This document shows positions 35,142 to 43,584 of a stretch of DNA of 64,000 bases, piece after piece. Position 1 is the first letter of the stretch, and each line of letters begins with the position of its first letter. The notes beneath the pieces were generated by a model, which saw only the letters and a program-made list of their open reading frames with translations, did not search any database and was not told the origin of the DNA. The stretch is from Amycolatopsis rifamycinica (GTDB lineage Bacteria > Actinomycetota > Actinomycetes > Mycobacteriales > Pseudonocardiaceae): the NCBI RefSeq assembly GCF_000695625.1, contig NZ_JMQI01000079.1, positions 284,728 through 348,727 on the forward strand, written 5' to 3'. The translations under genes were made by a program, and so were the position numbers.

Positions 35142-35795
35142 TCAGCGGGTGAGACGGATCTCCAGGCCGATGCCGTCGGTGGTGACCGAGCAGCCGCCGA
35201 ACGCGCTTTCCGCGGCCAAGGCCTCGAACTGCTCGCGGGTGAACGCGCGGCGTCGCAGCCATGCCAGCGCCTGCCGGGTCGTGAAGCCGCTGACCGTGCC
35301 CAGGTTCATCCCGCCTACCTCGCGGGCGATGTCCGCGGCGGTGGCCTCGTGGTTCAGGTCGTGGATCACCGCGAAGCCGCCCGGACGCAGCACGCGGTAC
35401 ATCTCGTTCAACGCGGCGACCGGCTGCCGGAAGTTCTTGAACGCGGCTTGGCAGATCAGGAAGTCGAACGATCCGGCCTCGAAGGGCGCGTGCGTGATGT
35501 CGCCCTGGCGGAAGTCGATGTCGAGCCCCGCGCCGTTCTCCCGGGCGATTTCCACCATGGTGTGGCTGATGTCGAGCCCGGTGACGCGGTAGCCGCGCTT
35601 CGCCAGCTCCACGGCGAAGAAGCCGGGCCCGGGCGCCACCTCGAGGATTTCGGCGCCGTCGGCCAGCCCGGCGGTCACCTCGGCCGCCTGCCGCCGGTAC
35701 TGCGCGAGCTGGGCTTCGGTGCCGCGGTTCTTGGCGTACCAGCGGGCCTGGAACCCCTCCATTTCGGGCACTTTGTGCTTGCGGGTCGTCTCCAT
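35142..35795 (-). CDS. Class I SAM-dependent methyltransferase
   Basis: A 217-residue methyltransferase. Motif I is ILEVAPGPGFFAVELAKRG, motif II YRVTGLDISHTMVEIAREN, and FDFLICQAAFKNF and YRVLRPGGFAVIHD cover the later motifs (UbiE/methyltransferase_11 type). SAM-binding residues are intact. The acceptor is unknown; the N-terminal AKNRGTEAQLAQYRRQAA block resembles small-molecule methyltransferases. ATG 35795. It lies 133 bp downstream of the PadR gene on the same strand, separated by that gene's terminator, with its own palindrome just upstream. Confidence 0.88.
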   Translation of the reverse strand: METTRKHKVPEMEGFQARWYAKNRGTEAQLAQYRRQAAEVTAGLADGAEILEVAPGPGFFAVELAKRGYRVTGLDISHTMVEIARENGAGLDIDFRQGDITHAPFEAGSFDFLICQAAFKNFRQPVAALNEMYRVLRPGGFAVIHDLNHEATAADIAREVGGMNLGTVSGFTTRQALAWLRRRAFTREQFEALAAESAFGGCSVTTDGIGLEIRLTR

Positions 35796-35806
35796 GGATC
35801 TCTCCT

Positions 35807-35823
35807 GTTCGGTTGAGCCGAAC
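35807..35823. promoter_or_regulatory. Palindrome upstream of the methyltransferase
   Basis: GTTCGG-TTGAG-CCGAAC, 6-bp arms, 12 bp before ATG 35795. Candidate operator; it does not resemble the repeat upstream of the neighbouring PadR gene. Confidence 0.4.
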
Positions 35824-35889
35824 CGAAGAGCGCACCCGGTTTATCCTTGCGGTGCCACCTCGTGCCGGGCGTGCTCGGTTCGGGGTCGA

Positions 35890-35925
35890 GGACCCCGGGC
35901 GGTGTGCCAGCACCTCCCGGGGTCC
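35890..35925 (-). terminator. Terminator after the PadR gene
   Basis: Perfect 10-bp stem GGACCCCGGG / CCCGGGGTCC with a 16-nt loop, immediately past the PadR stop codon. Confidence 0.7.
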
Positions 35926-35928
35926 GTG

Positions 35929-36561
35929 CTATTTCTCTTCGACGAACTCCCCCAGGTCTTGGGGAGGTTCGCCGGTCTCGTACCAGCGCCGCCAGGCCTC
36001 GATGCCGGGCAGGGTGCCGCTGGTCAGTTCGTCGAGGAAGCCGCGCACCCAGCGCGCCTCGGCGTCGGTCATCGCGATGTCGTACTCGACCTCGACCAGG
36101 AACATCCGCGGCATCAACGGCCGCAGCTGCTCCAGCTCCGCCCGGCGCGCCTCGACGCGCTCGTCGAGCTGCCCGAGCCGCTCCCGCAGCCGGCTGATCG
36201 CCTGGTCGGGACCCAGGACCCCGATCAGCGACAGCCCGGCCTTGAACCGCGGCGGTTCCCGGTCGACCGTGCCGACGAGCTCGCGGACCCAGTCCTCGAA
36301 CTCCGCCCGCCCGGCCGCGGTGATCCGGTAGACGGTCCGCTCGGGCCGTCCGCCGTCCTTCACGTTCTCGACCGCCTCGACGAAGCCGTGTTTCTCGAGA
36401 TTGGCGACGACGGTGTAGAGCGAGCCCCACTTGATCGGCATGTCGGCGTCCTTGCCGCGCTGCTTGAGCACGGCCGCCATCTCGTACGGGTGCATGGGGC
36501 GTTCCTGCACGACGGAGAGGACGGCCAGCCCCAGGACGTTGGCGACCTTCCGTCGGTTCAT
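35929..36561 (-). CDS. PadR-family transcriptional regulator
   Basis: A 210-residue regulator. The winged helix (about 8-95) has NVLGLAVLSVVQERPMHPYEMA, WGSLYTVVANLEKHGFVEAV and RPERTVYRITAAGRAEFEDW. The C-terminal region (about 100-210) is an extended helical dimerisation/ligand domain, longer than in minimal PadR proteins. ATG 36561. A TACTCG/CGAGTA repeat 20-35 bp upstream suggests autoregulation. The downstream methyltransferase is a plausible but unproven target. Confidence 0.9.
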   Translation of the reverse strand: MNRRKVANVLGLAVLSVVQERPMHPYEMAAVLKQRGKDADMPIKWGSLYTVVANLEKHGFVEAVENVKDGGRPERTVYRITAAGRAEFEDWVRELVGTVDREPPRFKAGLSLIGVLGPDQAISRLRERLGQLDERVEARRAELEQLRPLMPRMFLVEVEYDIAMTDAEARWVRGFLDELTSGTLPGIEAWRRWYETGEPPQDLGEFVEEK

Positions 36562-36576
36562 CTGACTCCTCGTCTA

Positions 36577-36596
36577 CGAGTACTCGCGAACGAGTA
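36577..36596. promoter_or_regulatory. Candidate PadR operator
   Basis: TACTCG-CGAA-CGAGTA (36581-36596) overlaps the perfect palindrome CGAGTACTCG (36577-36586), 16-35 bp upstream of ATG 36561. Confidence 0.5.
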
Positions 36597-36643
36597 TTAC
36601 GCAGGATGGGTCAGGACACAAGTGTCTTAGCCGGTGAACGAAC

Positions 36644-38284
36644 TCAGAGATCGAACATGTACGGGACTTCGTCCTGCGCCCGGGCGTCGATCCACTCGCG
36701 CAGCGCCCGCGTCGCGAGGACGTCGTCCTCGTTGTAGCGCAGGAGGCGTTCGCGCTGGTCGTCGTCCGGTTTCTCGCCGTCCATGCCGACGGCGTCGCGG
36801 TACCAGCGCATCGACGCCTCGCCGCCCGCTTCCGGGTCGCGCCACGAGAAGCCGGCCACCGGAGCGATCACCTTCAGGCCCTTGCCGTGGGAGCACAGGA
36901 ACTGGTCGGTGACGCTGCGGAAGAGGTCCACCCACTGTTCGGAGTCCACAAAGGACTGGATGTTCTTCTTCGATGGGACGCCGGGGTGCTCGCCGAAGCG
37001 CTCCACGGAGCCGAAGAGCCAGCGGTTCTCGGCGAGCGCGTTGTAGCAGTAGGCGCGGAAGGTCAGGCCGGCCGCTTCGGTGCGCTCGCGGACGTCGGTG
37101 AGCCAGGCCCAGAACTCGGCGAAGGAACGGGCCTCGTCGTCGGTGGGCAGCGGGTCCCACGTCGCGAAGGCGCGGTAGCCCTGCGGGACGCCGATGTCGG
37201 CGCCGCTGAGCAGGCAGCCCCAGAGGTACGCGCCGGCGTCGCCGAAGCTCTCCATGTCGACGTCGACCTCGACGTCGGCGCGCGGCACCTCGACCCGGTC
37301 GACGCGGCGCACCAGCGTCAGGTCGGCCAGCCAGGCCCGGGCGAGCACGACGGCGTCCGGGAAGGTGACGCCGGTCCAGTTCACCGCCGGCGGCTCGCCC
37401 GCCGGGTCGAGCGCGGCCAGCTTGTCCACAGTGGACACGCCGGCGCGGCGCAGCTCGACCGCGTCCTCGCCGCGGACGACGAGGCTGACGTCGCGGGTTT
37501 CGGTGAGCACGACCTCGCACGTCGGCCACCACGGGCAGCGACGGCACTCCAGCACGCGCGACGGCTCGGCCAGCGGCTCCTCGCCGTTCGCGGCGGCGGT
37601 GGCGATGGCGAGCCGGTCGGCGAACCGGGCCTGGTACTCGGTGAGCGCGCTGCGCCCGCCCGGCCAGGTGGCCGCGGTGAGGTCGTGCCAGACGACGACG
37701 TCGGCGTCGAGGCCGATGACGCCGCCGATGGCGAGGCTCTCGTCGGCCTGCCCGAGCGTCTGCAGCATGCGCCGGATGTGCACGAGCCGGAGCTGGTCAC
37801 GCGGCTGCGACCGGACCTTGCGGCCCTCGTCGGCGGTCCGGTGCCCCGGATCGAGATCGGTCAGTTCCGTGACGATCGCGCCGGCCCCGCGGTCGGTGAT
37901 CCGGTGCCGGACGACGAGCACCGGGACGTAGCCGCGGCCGGTGCGGACGAGCAGGTCGATCCCGCCGCGCCGGTGCCCGGCCGTGTCGACCGGCAGCAGC
38001 GCCCCCCAGATGTAGCGCGCGCCGTCGGCGAAGGCCTGCAACGTCTGCTCGACGCGTTCGTGGGCCGGGAGGTCGCGGCCGATCTTCGCCCAGTGGTCGT
38101 CGTTGGCGGCCATCAGCCGGTTGACGATGTCCTCGCGGTGGGCGGCGGCGTCGTCGATCCGCTGCTGCGCGGTCGGGTCGGGCGGGGAAAGCGGTACTTC
38201 GCGCATGGCGGGGTCGTGTTCGAGGTGCACGCGACGACGGCAGCGGCTGACCGCGCCCGCGTCGAGTACCACCTCGGTGTTCAT
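36644..38284 (-). CDS. TM0106-family RecB-like nuclease with Fe-S ligands and RNase H-like domain
   Basis: A cytoplasmic protein of about 546 residues. The N-terminal half (about 1-265) is RecB/Cas4-like: Cys15 plus Cys247-x2-Cys250-x5-Cys256 give the four-cysteine pattern that holds a 4Fe-4S cluster in Cas4 and AddB, and GGIDLLVRTG with LVVRHRIT carries the nuclease Asp/Lys region. The C-terminal half (about 335-546) is a YprB-like RNase H-fold exonuclease with DVDMES (D343/E345) and YNEDDVLATRALREW. ATG 38284. Stand-alone gene, no CRISPR or helicase neighbour. Substrate unknown; DNA repair is likely. Confidence 0.85.
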   Translation of the reverse strand: MNTEVVLDAGAVSRCRRRVHLEHDPAMREVPLSPPDPTAQQRIDDAAAHREDIVNRLMAANDDHWAKIGRDLPAHERVEQTLQAFADGARYIWGALLPVDTAGHRRGGIDLLVRTGRGYVPVLVVRHRITDRGAGAIVTELTDLDPGHRTADEGRKVRSQPRDQLRLVHIRRMLQTLGQADESLAIGGVIGLDADVVVWHDLTAATWPGGRSALTEYQARFADRLAIATAAANGEEPLAEPSRVLECRRCPWWPTCEVVLTETRDVSLVVRGEDAVELRRAGVSTVDKLAALDPAGEPPAVNWTGVTFPDAVVLARAWLADLTLVRRVDRVEVPRADVEVDVDMESFGDAGAYLWGCLLSGADIGVPQGYRAFATWDPLPTDDEARSFAEFWAWLTDVRERTEAAGLTFRAYCYNALAENRWLFGSVERFGEHPGVPSKKNIQSFVDSEQWVDLFRSVTDQFLCSHGKGLKVIAPVAGFSWRDPEAGGEASMRWYRDAVGMDGEKPDDDQRERLLRYNEDDVLATRALREWIDARAQDEVPYMFDL

Positions 38285-38374
38285 GGAGATCACTCTAGAT
38301 TCCCACGGCCGAGCCGACATGCCCGCCACCCAGGCGACCAGTAAGTTCGACCTCGACACGTCGCAGGAGGTGCC

Positions 38375-38836
38375 ATGGCGCGCAAGGCCAAGGTCGAGGG
38401 TGAAGCCAGGTTCACCCCTAAGAGGGCGAAGAACGCGGTCGCGGTGGCGAAGGTGCTCGGGCCGGCGGTGCTGCCGGTGGTGGCTCCGCTCGCGGTCCGC
38501 GCGGCGGGCGCGGCCCGCGAGGCCTACGACCGCTACCAGGCGCGCAAGCTGGGGGTCTCGATCGACCGGCTGGGCGAGTACACCGGCCGGGGCGCGGCCC
38601 TGCACGCCCGGATCGCGGGGGTGGCCGAGGGCTGCCGTGACCTGCAGAAGTCGGACCGGGCTTCCGACGCGGACCGGGAGTTCGCGAAGGGGGCGCTGGG
38701 GACGTTGGAGCAGCTGTCGGCTTCGGTGCGCGCGGCGGAGCGGATGCCGACCGCGCGGCGGAAGTCGGTGCACCGAGCGGTGGCCGGCGAGCTTGAGCGG
38801 CTCGAAGGCCAGCTGCTGCACCGGCTGGGGATCTGA
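38375..38836 (+). CDS. DUF6474-like conserved protein
   Basis: A 153-residue basic, mostly helical protein: MARKAKVEGEARFTPKRAKNA start, a hydrophobic helix (VLGPAVLPVVAPLAVRAAG, about 27-45), then charged helices ending in RRKSVHRAVAGELERLEGQLL. AGGAGG about 6 nt before ATG 38375 supports the start. I associate the family with DUF6474 of Pseudonocardiales and mycobacteria; function unknown. It is divergent from the nuclease gene. Confidence 0.75.
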   Translation: MARKAKVEGEARFTPKRAKNAVAVAKVLGPAVLPVVAPLAVRAAGAAREAYDRYQARKLGVSIDRLGEYTGRGAALHARIAGVAEGCRDLQKSDRASDADREFAKGALGTLEQLSASVRAAERMPTARRKSVHRAVAGELERLEGQLLHRLGI

Positions 38837-38879
38837 CCGCAGCCCCCACCCTGTCCCGGGGGGCGTCCCTATCTGGTTG

Positions 38880-39593
38880 TCAAGCCGCTGTGGGGGCCGG
38901 TTCGGGTTGGCGGTAGTGGGTGCCGTTGCGGAGCATGGCGTAGAGGACGTCGCAGCGGCGGCGGGCGAGGCAGATCAGGGCGGCGTTGTGTTTCTTGCCC
39001 TCAGCCCGTTTGCGGTCGTAGTACGCCCTGCTGGTCGGATCGGACAGGGCGGCGAATGCGGCGAGGAAGAACGCTCGTTTGAGCTGCCGGTTGCCGGTGC
39101 GTGCGGGGTGTTCGCCTTTGATGCTGGTGCCGGAGCTGCGGGTGACCGGCGCGATGCCCGCATAGGCAGCCAGATGCCCAGACGAGGCGAAGTTCGAGGC
39201 GTCGCCGACCCCTCGACTTGCTCGGCGACCTGTCAGCGCTGGAGGAGCACGGGTTTCCAAACTGTCGGCCAGCCGTGGCAGGACGGTGTCCGCGGCGGTG
39301 GTGCCCGGGACGGTGACGGTCTGCTCGCCGAGGGCGGTCATGATCGCCTCGACCAGCCGCTCACCCATGCGAGGCGCGTGGACCTTGGCAATCTCGGTGA
39401 GTTTGCGCCGCCCGGCCTTGGCGATCCCGGCCGGTCCACCGCAGCGGGATGCCGTTCGGTCGTCGGTTGTGGTCACCAGTCGGGCGTCGAGCGCCGGCAC
39501 CCACGTTACGACGAGACCTACCAAGCTGGTGGCCGTGTCCCTATCAGCGGTCGGTCGACGCCACCAGACCCGGTGACACCACCCCCGGATCAT
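38880..39593 (-). pseudogene. IS110-family transposase remnant
   Basis: A 237-codon open frame that matches only the C-terminal part of an IS110-type DEDD transposase: GRRKLTEIAKVHAPRMGERL, LAAYAGIAPVTRSSGTS, RQLKRAFFLAAFAALSDP and RAYYDRKRAEGKKHN. The N-terminal RuvC-like catalytic half is missing. Near 39210-39260 the frame shifts: another frame reads VLLQR-stop-QVAEQVEG, and the usual PGIG-type helix-hairpin block is deleted just before GDASNF. The element is inactive. The 10-mer GGGGCGTCCC occurs on both sides (38860-38869 and 39670-39679). Confidence 0.88.
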
Positions 39594-39767
39594 GCCTTCG
39601 ACTGGGGGCGCAAGTCAGGCCGGGCTTGGCAACCACAGCTCCTTGATCAGGAACCACGAAAAAGGTAACGGGGCGTCCCCTGGTCCAGTCTATCGGCGGT
39701 AGGGGGCAAAAACGGGTGGCGCGGAAATCTGTGGACAACTCCGCGCCTGTGGATGGCTGGTTTGACA

Positions 39768-39801
39768 AACGGCCGGGCAGCGTGATCGCTGCCCGGCCGT
39801 T
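39768..39801 (-). terminator. Terminator of the quaternary-amine ABC operon
   Basis: Perfect 15-bp stem AACGGCCGGGCAGCG / CGCTGCCCGGCCGTT with loop TGAT, 4 bp past the substrate-binding protein stop codon. Confidence 0.85.
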
Positions 39802-39804
39802 CGG

Positions 39805-40764
39805 CTACTTCACGAAGCCCTTCTTGACCATCCAGTCGTGGGCGACCTTGCCCGCGTCTTGGCCGTCGACGTCGACCTGCTTGCAGAGCTCGATCATCTG
39901 CTCGTTGTCGATCGCCGCGCTGACCTTCTCCAGGGGGCCGCGGACCTCCGGGTGCTGCTTCAGCCACTCCGTGCGCAGCGTGACCACCGCGTTGTACTGG
40001 GGGAACGCTTTCTTGTCGTCCTCCAGGACCCGCAGGTTCAACCCCGAGATCCGGCCGTCCGTGGTGAAGACCTCGCCCACCGGGCAGGCTCCGCTCGCGA
40101 CCGCCGAATAGATCGTGCCGATGCCGAAGTTCTTCACCGTCGGTTTCTGGAAGCCGTACGCCTTGACCGCGGCCGGGAAGCCGTCCTGTCGGCTGGTGAA
40201 CTCCGTCTCCAGGCAGAACACCGCCTGGTCCGGCTTCTGCTTGATGAACGCCGCCAGGTCGGACGTCGTCTCCAGGTTGTTGGCCGCGCCGTACGCCTCC
40301 GTCACCGCGAACGCGTACTGGTCGTTCAGCGGCGAATAGTTCAGCCACGTGACGCCGAACTTCTCTTCGTCCGCCTTGGCCGTCGCCTCGTACTGGGCCT
40401 GCTCGCCGCCGGGGACGGGGAGCTCGTTGCCCTGGTAGTTGATCCAGCCCGTGCCCGTGTACTCCCACGTGAGGTCCGTCTGGCCGGACAGCAGTGCCTG
40501 CCGGGACGAGTTCGAGCCCTTGATGTCGGACAGGTCGACGACGTCGGCGCCCGCGGCCGTCAACGCCATCTCGGCCATGTACGCCAGGATGATGTTCTCG
40601 GTGAAGTCCTTGGACCCCACCGTCACCCGCACGCCCTGCAGGGACGGGATCGGCTGGATCGAGCCCGGCTTGATGTCGTACGGCACCGCCTGGTTGACCG
40701 TCAGCCCGCAGGACGACAGCGTCACGCCCAGCAGCGCCACGACGGCCAGTCGCCGGAGTTTCAT
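39805..40764 (-). CDS. opuCC: Glycine betaine/choline-type ABC substrate-binding lipoprotein
   Basis: A 319-residue binding protein with lipobox LSSCGL (Cys at about 19). The OpuAC-like fold is seen in VRVTVGSKDFTENIILAYM, IKGSNSSRQALLSGQTDLTWEYTGTGW and YSPLNDQYAFAVTEAYG. This is the type-F solute-binding pattern for quaternary amines such as glycine betaine, carnitine or choline. The exact ligand needs the aromatic cage, which I cannot place confidently. ATG 40764 overlaps the permease stop (ATGA). Last gene of a four-gene operon, closed by a strong terminator. Confidence 0.9.
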   Translation of the reverse strand: MKLRRLAVVALLGVTLSSCGLTVNQAVPYDIKPGSIQPIPSLQGVRVTVGSKDFTENIILAYMAEMALTAAGADVVDLSDIKGSNSSRQALLSGQTDLTWEYTGTGWINYQGNELPVPGGEQAQYEATAKADEEKFGVTWLNYSPLNDQYAFAVTEAYGAANNLETTSDLAAFIKQKPDQAVFCLETEFTSRQDGFPAAVKAYGFQKPTVKNFGIGTIYSAVASGACPVGEVFTTDGRISGLNLRVLEDDKKAFPQYNAVVTLRTEWLKQHPEVRGPLEKVSAAIDNEQMIELCKQVDVDGQDAGKVAHDWMVKKGFVK

Positions 40765-41540
40765 CGCAGCCCCTTCGGTCCGAAGTACTGTTCGGCGACC
40801 GCGCCCAGCCAGTCGACCAGCAGGGCCAGCGCGACGGCCAGCACCGAGCCCGTCACCAGCACCGGGGTCAGGTTGAGCTTGTAGCCGGTGTCGATGAGCA
40901 GCCCGAAGCCGCCGGCGTTGACGAACATGCCGAACGTCGCCGTGCCCACCGCCAGGACGAGCGACGTGCGCAGGCCGGCCAGGATCAGCGGGACGGCCAG
41001 CGGGAGTTCGACGCGCCACAGCACCGCGCCCGCCGACATCCCGATGCCGCGGCCGGCGTCGATGAGCGCCGGGTCGACCTGCTGGATGCCGACCATCGTG
41101 TTCCGCAGCACCGGCAGCAGCGAGTAGAACGCCAGCGGCAGCGCCGCGACCCAGATGCCGCCGGTCGCGCCGGTGACGATGAACCACAGCACCAGCACGC
41201 CCAGCGCGGGCGCGGCCTGGCCGATGTTCGCGACGGCCAGGAAGACCGGGGCCAGGAAGCGCGCCCACGGCCGCGTCACCAGGATCCCAAGCGGCACCGC
41301 CACCAGCACGACGATCGCCGTCACCACGAGGGTCATCAGCACGTGGTCCCGCAACGCCGTGAGCAGCGAAGACGCGTTGAGCGTCGCCTTCTCCGTCGCG
41401 GTCAGGCCGCTGGAGAACACCGCGGCCAGCGTCACCGCGACGATCACCAGCACCGCGATCGGCTGGGCGAACAGCCGGACGCGTTCCGCGCGCTTGGAGC
41501 CGGACTCGGTGCTGAAGCCGGTGTCGACGGCCGCCGTCAT
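40761..41540 (-). CDS. opuCB: Quaternary-amine ABC permease (second)
   Basis: A 259-residue inner-membrane permease with about six helices and the binding-protein-dependent transport motif DAGRGIGMSAGAVLWRVELPLAVP (EAA-like loop). The N-terminal 25 residues are polar and longer than in the first permease. ATG 41540 overlaps the ATPase stop (ATGA), and its own stop overlaps the binding-protein ATG, so translation is coupled through the operon. Confidence 0.9.
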   Translation of the reverse strand: MTAAVDTGFSTESGSKRAERVRLFAQPIAVLVIVAVTLAAVFSSGLTATEKATLNASSLLTALRDHVLMTLVVTAIVVLVAVPLGILVTRPWARFLAPVFLAVANIGQAAPALGVLVLWFIVTGATGGIWVAALPLAFYSLLPVLRNTMVGIQQVDPALIDAGRGIGMSAGAVLWRVELPLAVPLILAGLRTSLVLAVGTATFGMFVNAGGFGLLIDTGYKLNLTPVLVTGSVLAVALALLVDWLGAVAEQYFGPKGLR

Positions 41541-42709
41541 GCCGGCACCTCTTCGTCGTTCGTGTGCTCCTCGCGCAGCTGCTGGATGGTCGCGATCACG
41601 GTGTCCAGCTGGATCGTGCCCGCGTACTCGCCGCGCGCGCCGGTGACCGGCACCGAGCCGCCCTCGGCGAGCATCGCCTCGAGCGCGTCCTGCAGCGTCG
41701 ACTGCAGGCTGACGACGTCGCGCAGCGGCTTGCCGAGGTTGGCCAGCGACGTCGCCGAAGTGAGCTCGCGGACGTGCACCCAGCGCGTCGGGCGGCGGCG
41801 CGCGTCCAGCACCAGCGCGAAGTGCTTGCGCGACGACTGGAGCTTCTCCCGGACCGAGGCGGGCGTCTCGTCGTCGGTCACGGTGAGCGCGTCCTGCTGG
41901 AGTTCGACGTCGCGGACGCGCAGCAACGTCAGCTGCTTCAGCGACGCGCCCGCGCCCACGAAGCCCGCGACCGTGTCGTCCGCCGGGTTCGCCAGGATCG
42001 CTTCCGGGGTGTCGTACTGCAGGATCGTCGACTGGTTGCCCAGCACCGCGATCTTGTCGCCCAGCTTCACGGCCTCGTCGAAGTCGTGCGTGACGAAGAC
42101 GATCGTCTTCTTCAGCTCGGTCTGCAGGCGCAGCAGCTCGTCCTGCAGGTTGCCGCGGGTGATCGGGTCGACCGCGCCGAACGGCTCGTCCATCAGCAGC
42201 ACCGGCGGGTCCGCCGCCAGCGCTCGCGCGACGCCGACGCGCTGCTGCTGGCCACCGGACAGCTGGCGCGGGAATCGGTCGCGGAAGTCGGCCGGGTCGA
42301 GCCCGACCAGGTCCATCATCTCCTCGACCCGGTCGTTGACCTTCTTCTTGTCCCAGCCGAGCAGGCCCGGCACCACCGCGATGTTCTGCGCGACGGTGAA
42401 GTGCGGGAACAGCCCGGCCTGCTGGATGGCGTAGCCGATCCGGCGGCGCAGCGTGTCGACGTCGAGCTTCAGCGCGTCGTCGCCGCCGATGGTGATCCGG
42501 CCGGACGTCGGCTCGATCAGCCGGTTGATCATCCGCATCGTGGTCGTCTTGCCGCAGCCGGAGGGGCCGACGAAGACGACGATCTTGCCGGCGGGCACGA
42601 CCATCGAGAAGTCGTCGACCGCCGGGGTGCGGGTGCCGGGGTACCGCTTGGTCACGTGCTCCAGCTCGATCTCGACGCCGGAGACTTCCTCGTTCTCAGC
42701 CACGGACAC
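41537..42709 (-). CDS. opuCA: Quaternary-amine ABC ATPase with CBS domains
   Basis: A 390-residue ATPase. Walker A is VGPSGCGKTTTMRMI, the Q-loop follows IQQAGLFPH, the signature is LSGGQQQRVGVARAL, Walker B is VLLMDEPFGAVDP and the H-loop IVFVTHDFDEAVKLG. The C-terminal 130 residues hold two CBS-like repeats, the ionic-strength/cyclic-dinucleotide sensors of OpuA/OpuC transporters. GTG 42709 overlaps the upstream permease by 14 bp. Energises osmoprotectant uptake. Confidence 0.92.
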   Translation of the reverse strand: MSVAENEEVSGVEIELEHVTKRYPGTRTPAVDDFSMVVPAGKIVVFVGPSGCGKTTTMRMINRLIEPTSGRITIGGDDALKLDVDTLRRRIGYAIQQAGLFPHFTVAQNIAVVPGLLGWDKKKVNDRVEEMMDLVGLDPADFRDRFPRQLSGGQQQRVGVARALAADPPVLLMDEPFGAVDPITRGNLQDELLRLQTELKKTIVFVTHDFDEAVKLGDKIAVLGNQSTILQYDTPEAILANPADDTVAGFVGAGASLKQLTLLRVRDVELQQDALTVTDDETPASVREKLQSSRKHFALVLDARRRPTRWVHVRELTSATSLANLGKPLRDVVSLQSTLQDALEAMLAEGGSVPVTGARGEYAGTIQLDTVIATIQQLREEHTNDEEVPA

Positions 42710-43343
42710 CCCTAGAGACGGTGAAGCGCTTGATCAGGACGTAGACGCCGTCGAGGAGCAGGGCGAGGATGACCACCCCGACCGTGCCGGTGACGGCTTG
42801 GTTGAGGGAGTTCGTGCTCCCCGCGTTCGTGAGCCCGGAGAAGACCTCGGCGCCGAAGCCGGGACCCTTCGCGTAGGCGGCGATCACGGCGATGCCCATC
42901 AGCATCTGCGTGGCCACCCGCATGCCGGTGAGGATCGCCGGCCAGGCCAGCCGCAGCTCGACGCGGGTGAGCACCCCGAAGCGGCTCATCCCGATGCCGC
43001 GGGCGGCGTCGGTGACCGCCGGGTCGACGCCGTCGAGCCCGACGATGGTGTTCCGGACGATCGGCAGCAGGCCGTAGAGCACCAGCGCGATGACGGCCGT
43101 CGTCGGACCGAGCCCCGAGAGGGGGATCAGCAGGCCCAGGAGGGCGAACGACGGGACCGTCAGGATCGTGCTCGCCAGCGCCGTCGCCACCGCCGAACCG
43201 ACCGGGCTGCGGTACACCGCGACCCCGATCAGCACGCCGAGGACGGCGGCGAGGACGGTGCACTGCACCACCATGCTGGTGTGCAGGTAGGCCTCCAGCC
43301 ACAGTTTGCTCGCCCGGTCGGAGATGTAGTCGAAGAGGTTCAT
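42696..43343 (-). CDS. opuCD: Quaternary-amine ABC permease (first)
   Basis: A 215-residue permease, first gene of the operon. About five helices, with EAA-like loop VTDAARGIGMSRFGVLTRVELRLA and PIVRNTIVGLDGVDP. Together with the second permease it forms a heterodimeric channel. ATG 43343. The 240-bp gap to the divergent membrane-protein gene carries several CGTGAA-type repeats that could regulate either side. Confidence 0.9.
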   Translation of the reverse strand: MNLFDYISDRASKLWLEAYLHTSMVVQCTVLAAVLGVLIGVAVYRSPVGSAVATALASTILTVPSFALLGLLIPLSGLGPTTAVIALVLYGLLPIVRNTIVGLDGVDPAVTDAARGIGMSRFGVLTRVELRLAWPAILTGMRVATQMLMGIAVIAAYAKGPGFGAEVFSGLTNAGSTNSLNQAVTGTVGVVILALLLDGVYVLIKRFTVSRGVRG

Positions 43344-43484
43344 CCGTGTTCGCTCTCCCGCCCCTCGTACCGGCCTTCACCCGAACGGGCTAGTTCCTGA
43401 CCAGCGGCTCAGTACCCAGGGCACCAACCGCCCAAACCCCCGTCTCCGGCCCACCGTGGCCTACCCGGGCACGATCGGCAACAA

Positions 43485-43544
43485 ATCCCGTGAACCACAG
43501 CGGGCCACCAGACGTGAACTCGGTGTGTGCTCACTTCACGGGAT
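43485..43544. promoter_or_regulatory. ATCCCGTGAA inverted repeat with internal copy
   Basis: ATCCCGTGAA (43485-43494) and its exact reverse complement TTCACGGGAT (43535-43544) flank a third CGTGAA at 43513-43518, 41-100 bp upstream of ATG 43585. Looks like a multi-site operator for the copper cluster, or for the divergent ABC operon. Confidence 0.45.
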
Positions 43545-43584
43545 CACACGCTCGCGGGGAAGCAGGTCCCTTAGGCTGCTCTCC

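Noticed and set aside
37424..37436. GTCCACAGTGGAC palindrome in the nuclease gene, similar strings near 59921
   Set aside because: Lies in coding sequence and the other copies are imperfect; likely chance.
38842..38897. GCCCCCAC/GTGGGGGC inverted repeat at the 3' end of the IS remnant
   Set aside because: 8-bp arms 40 bp apart in very GC-rich sequence; not convincing as IS ends or terminator.
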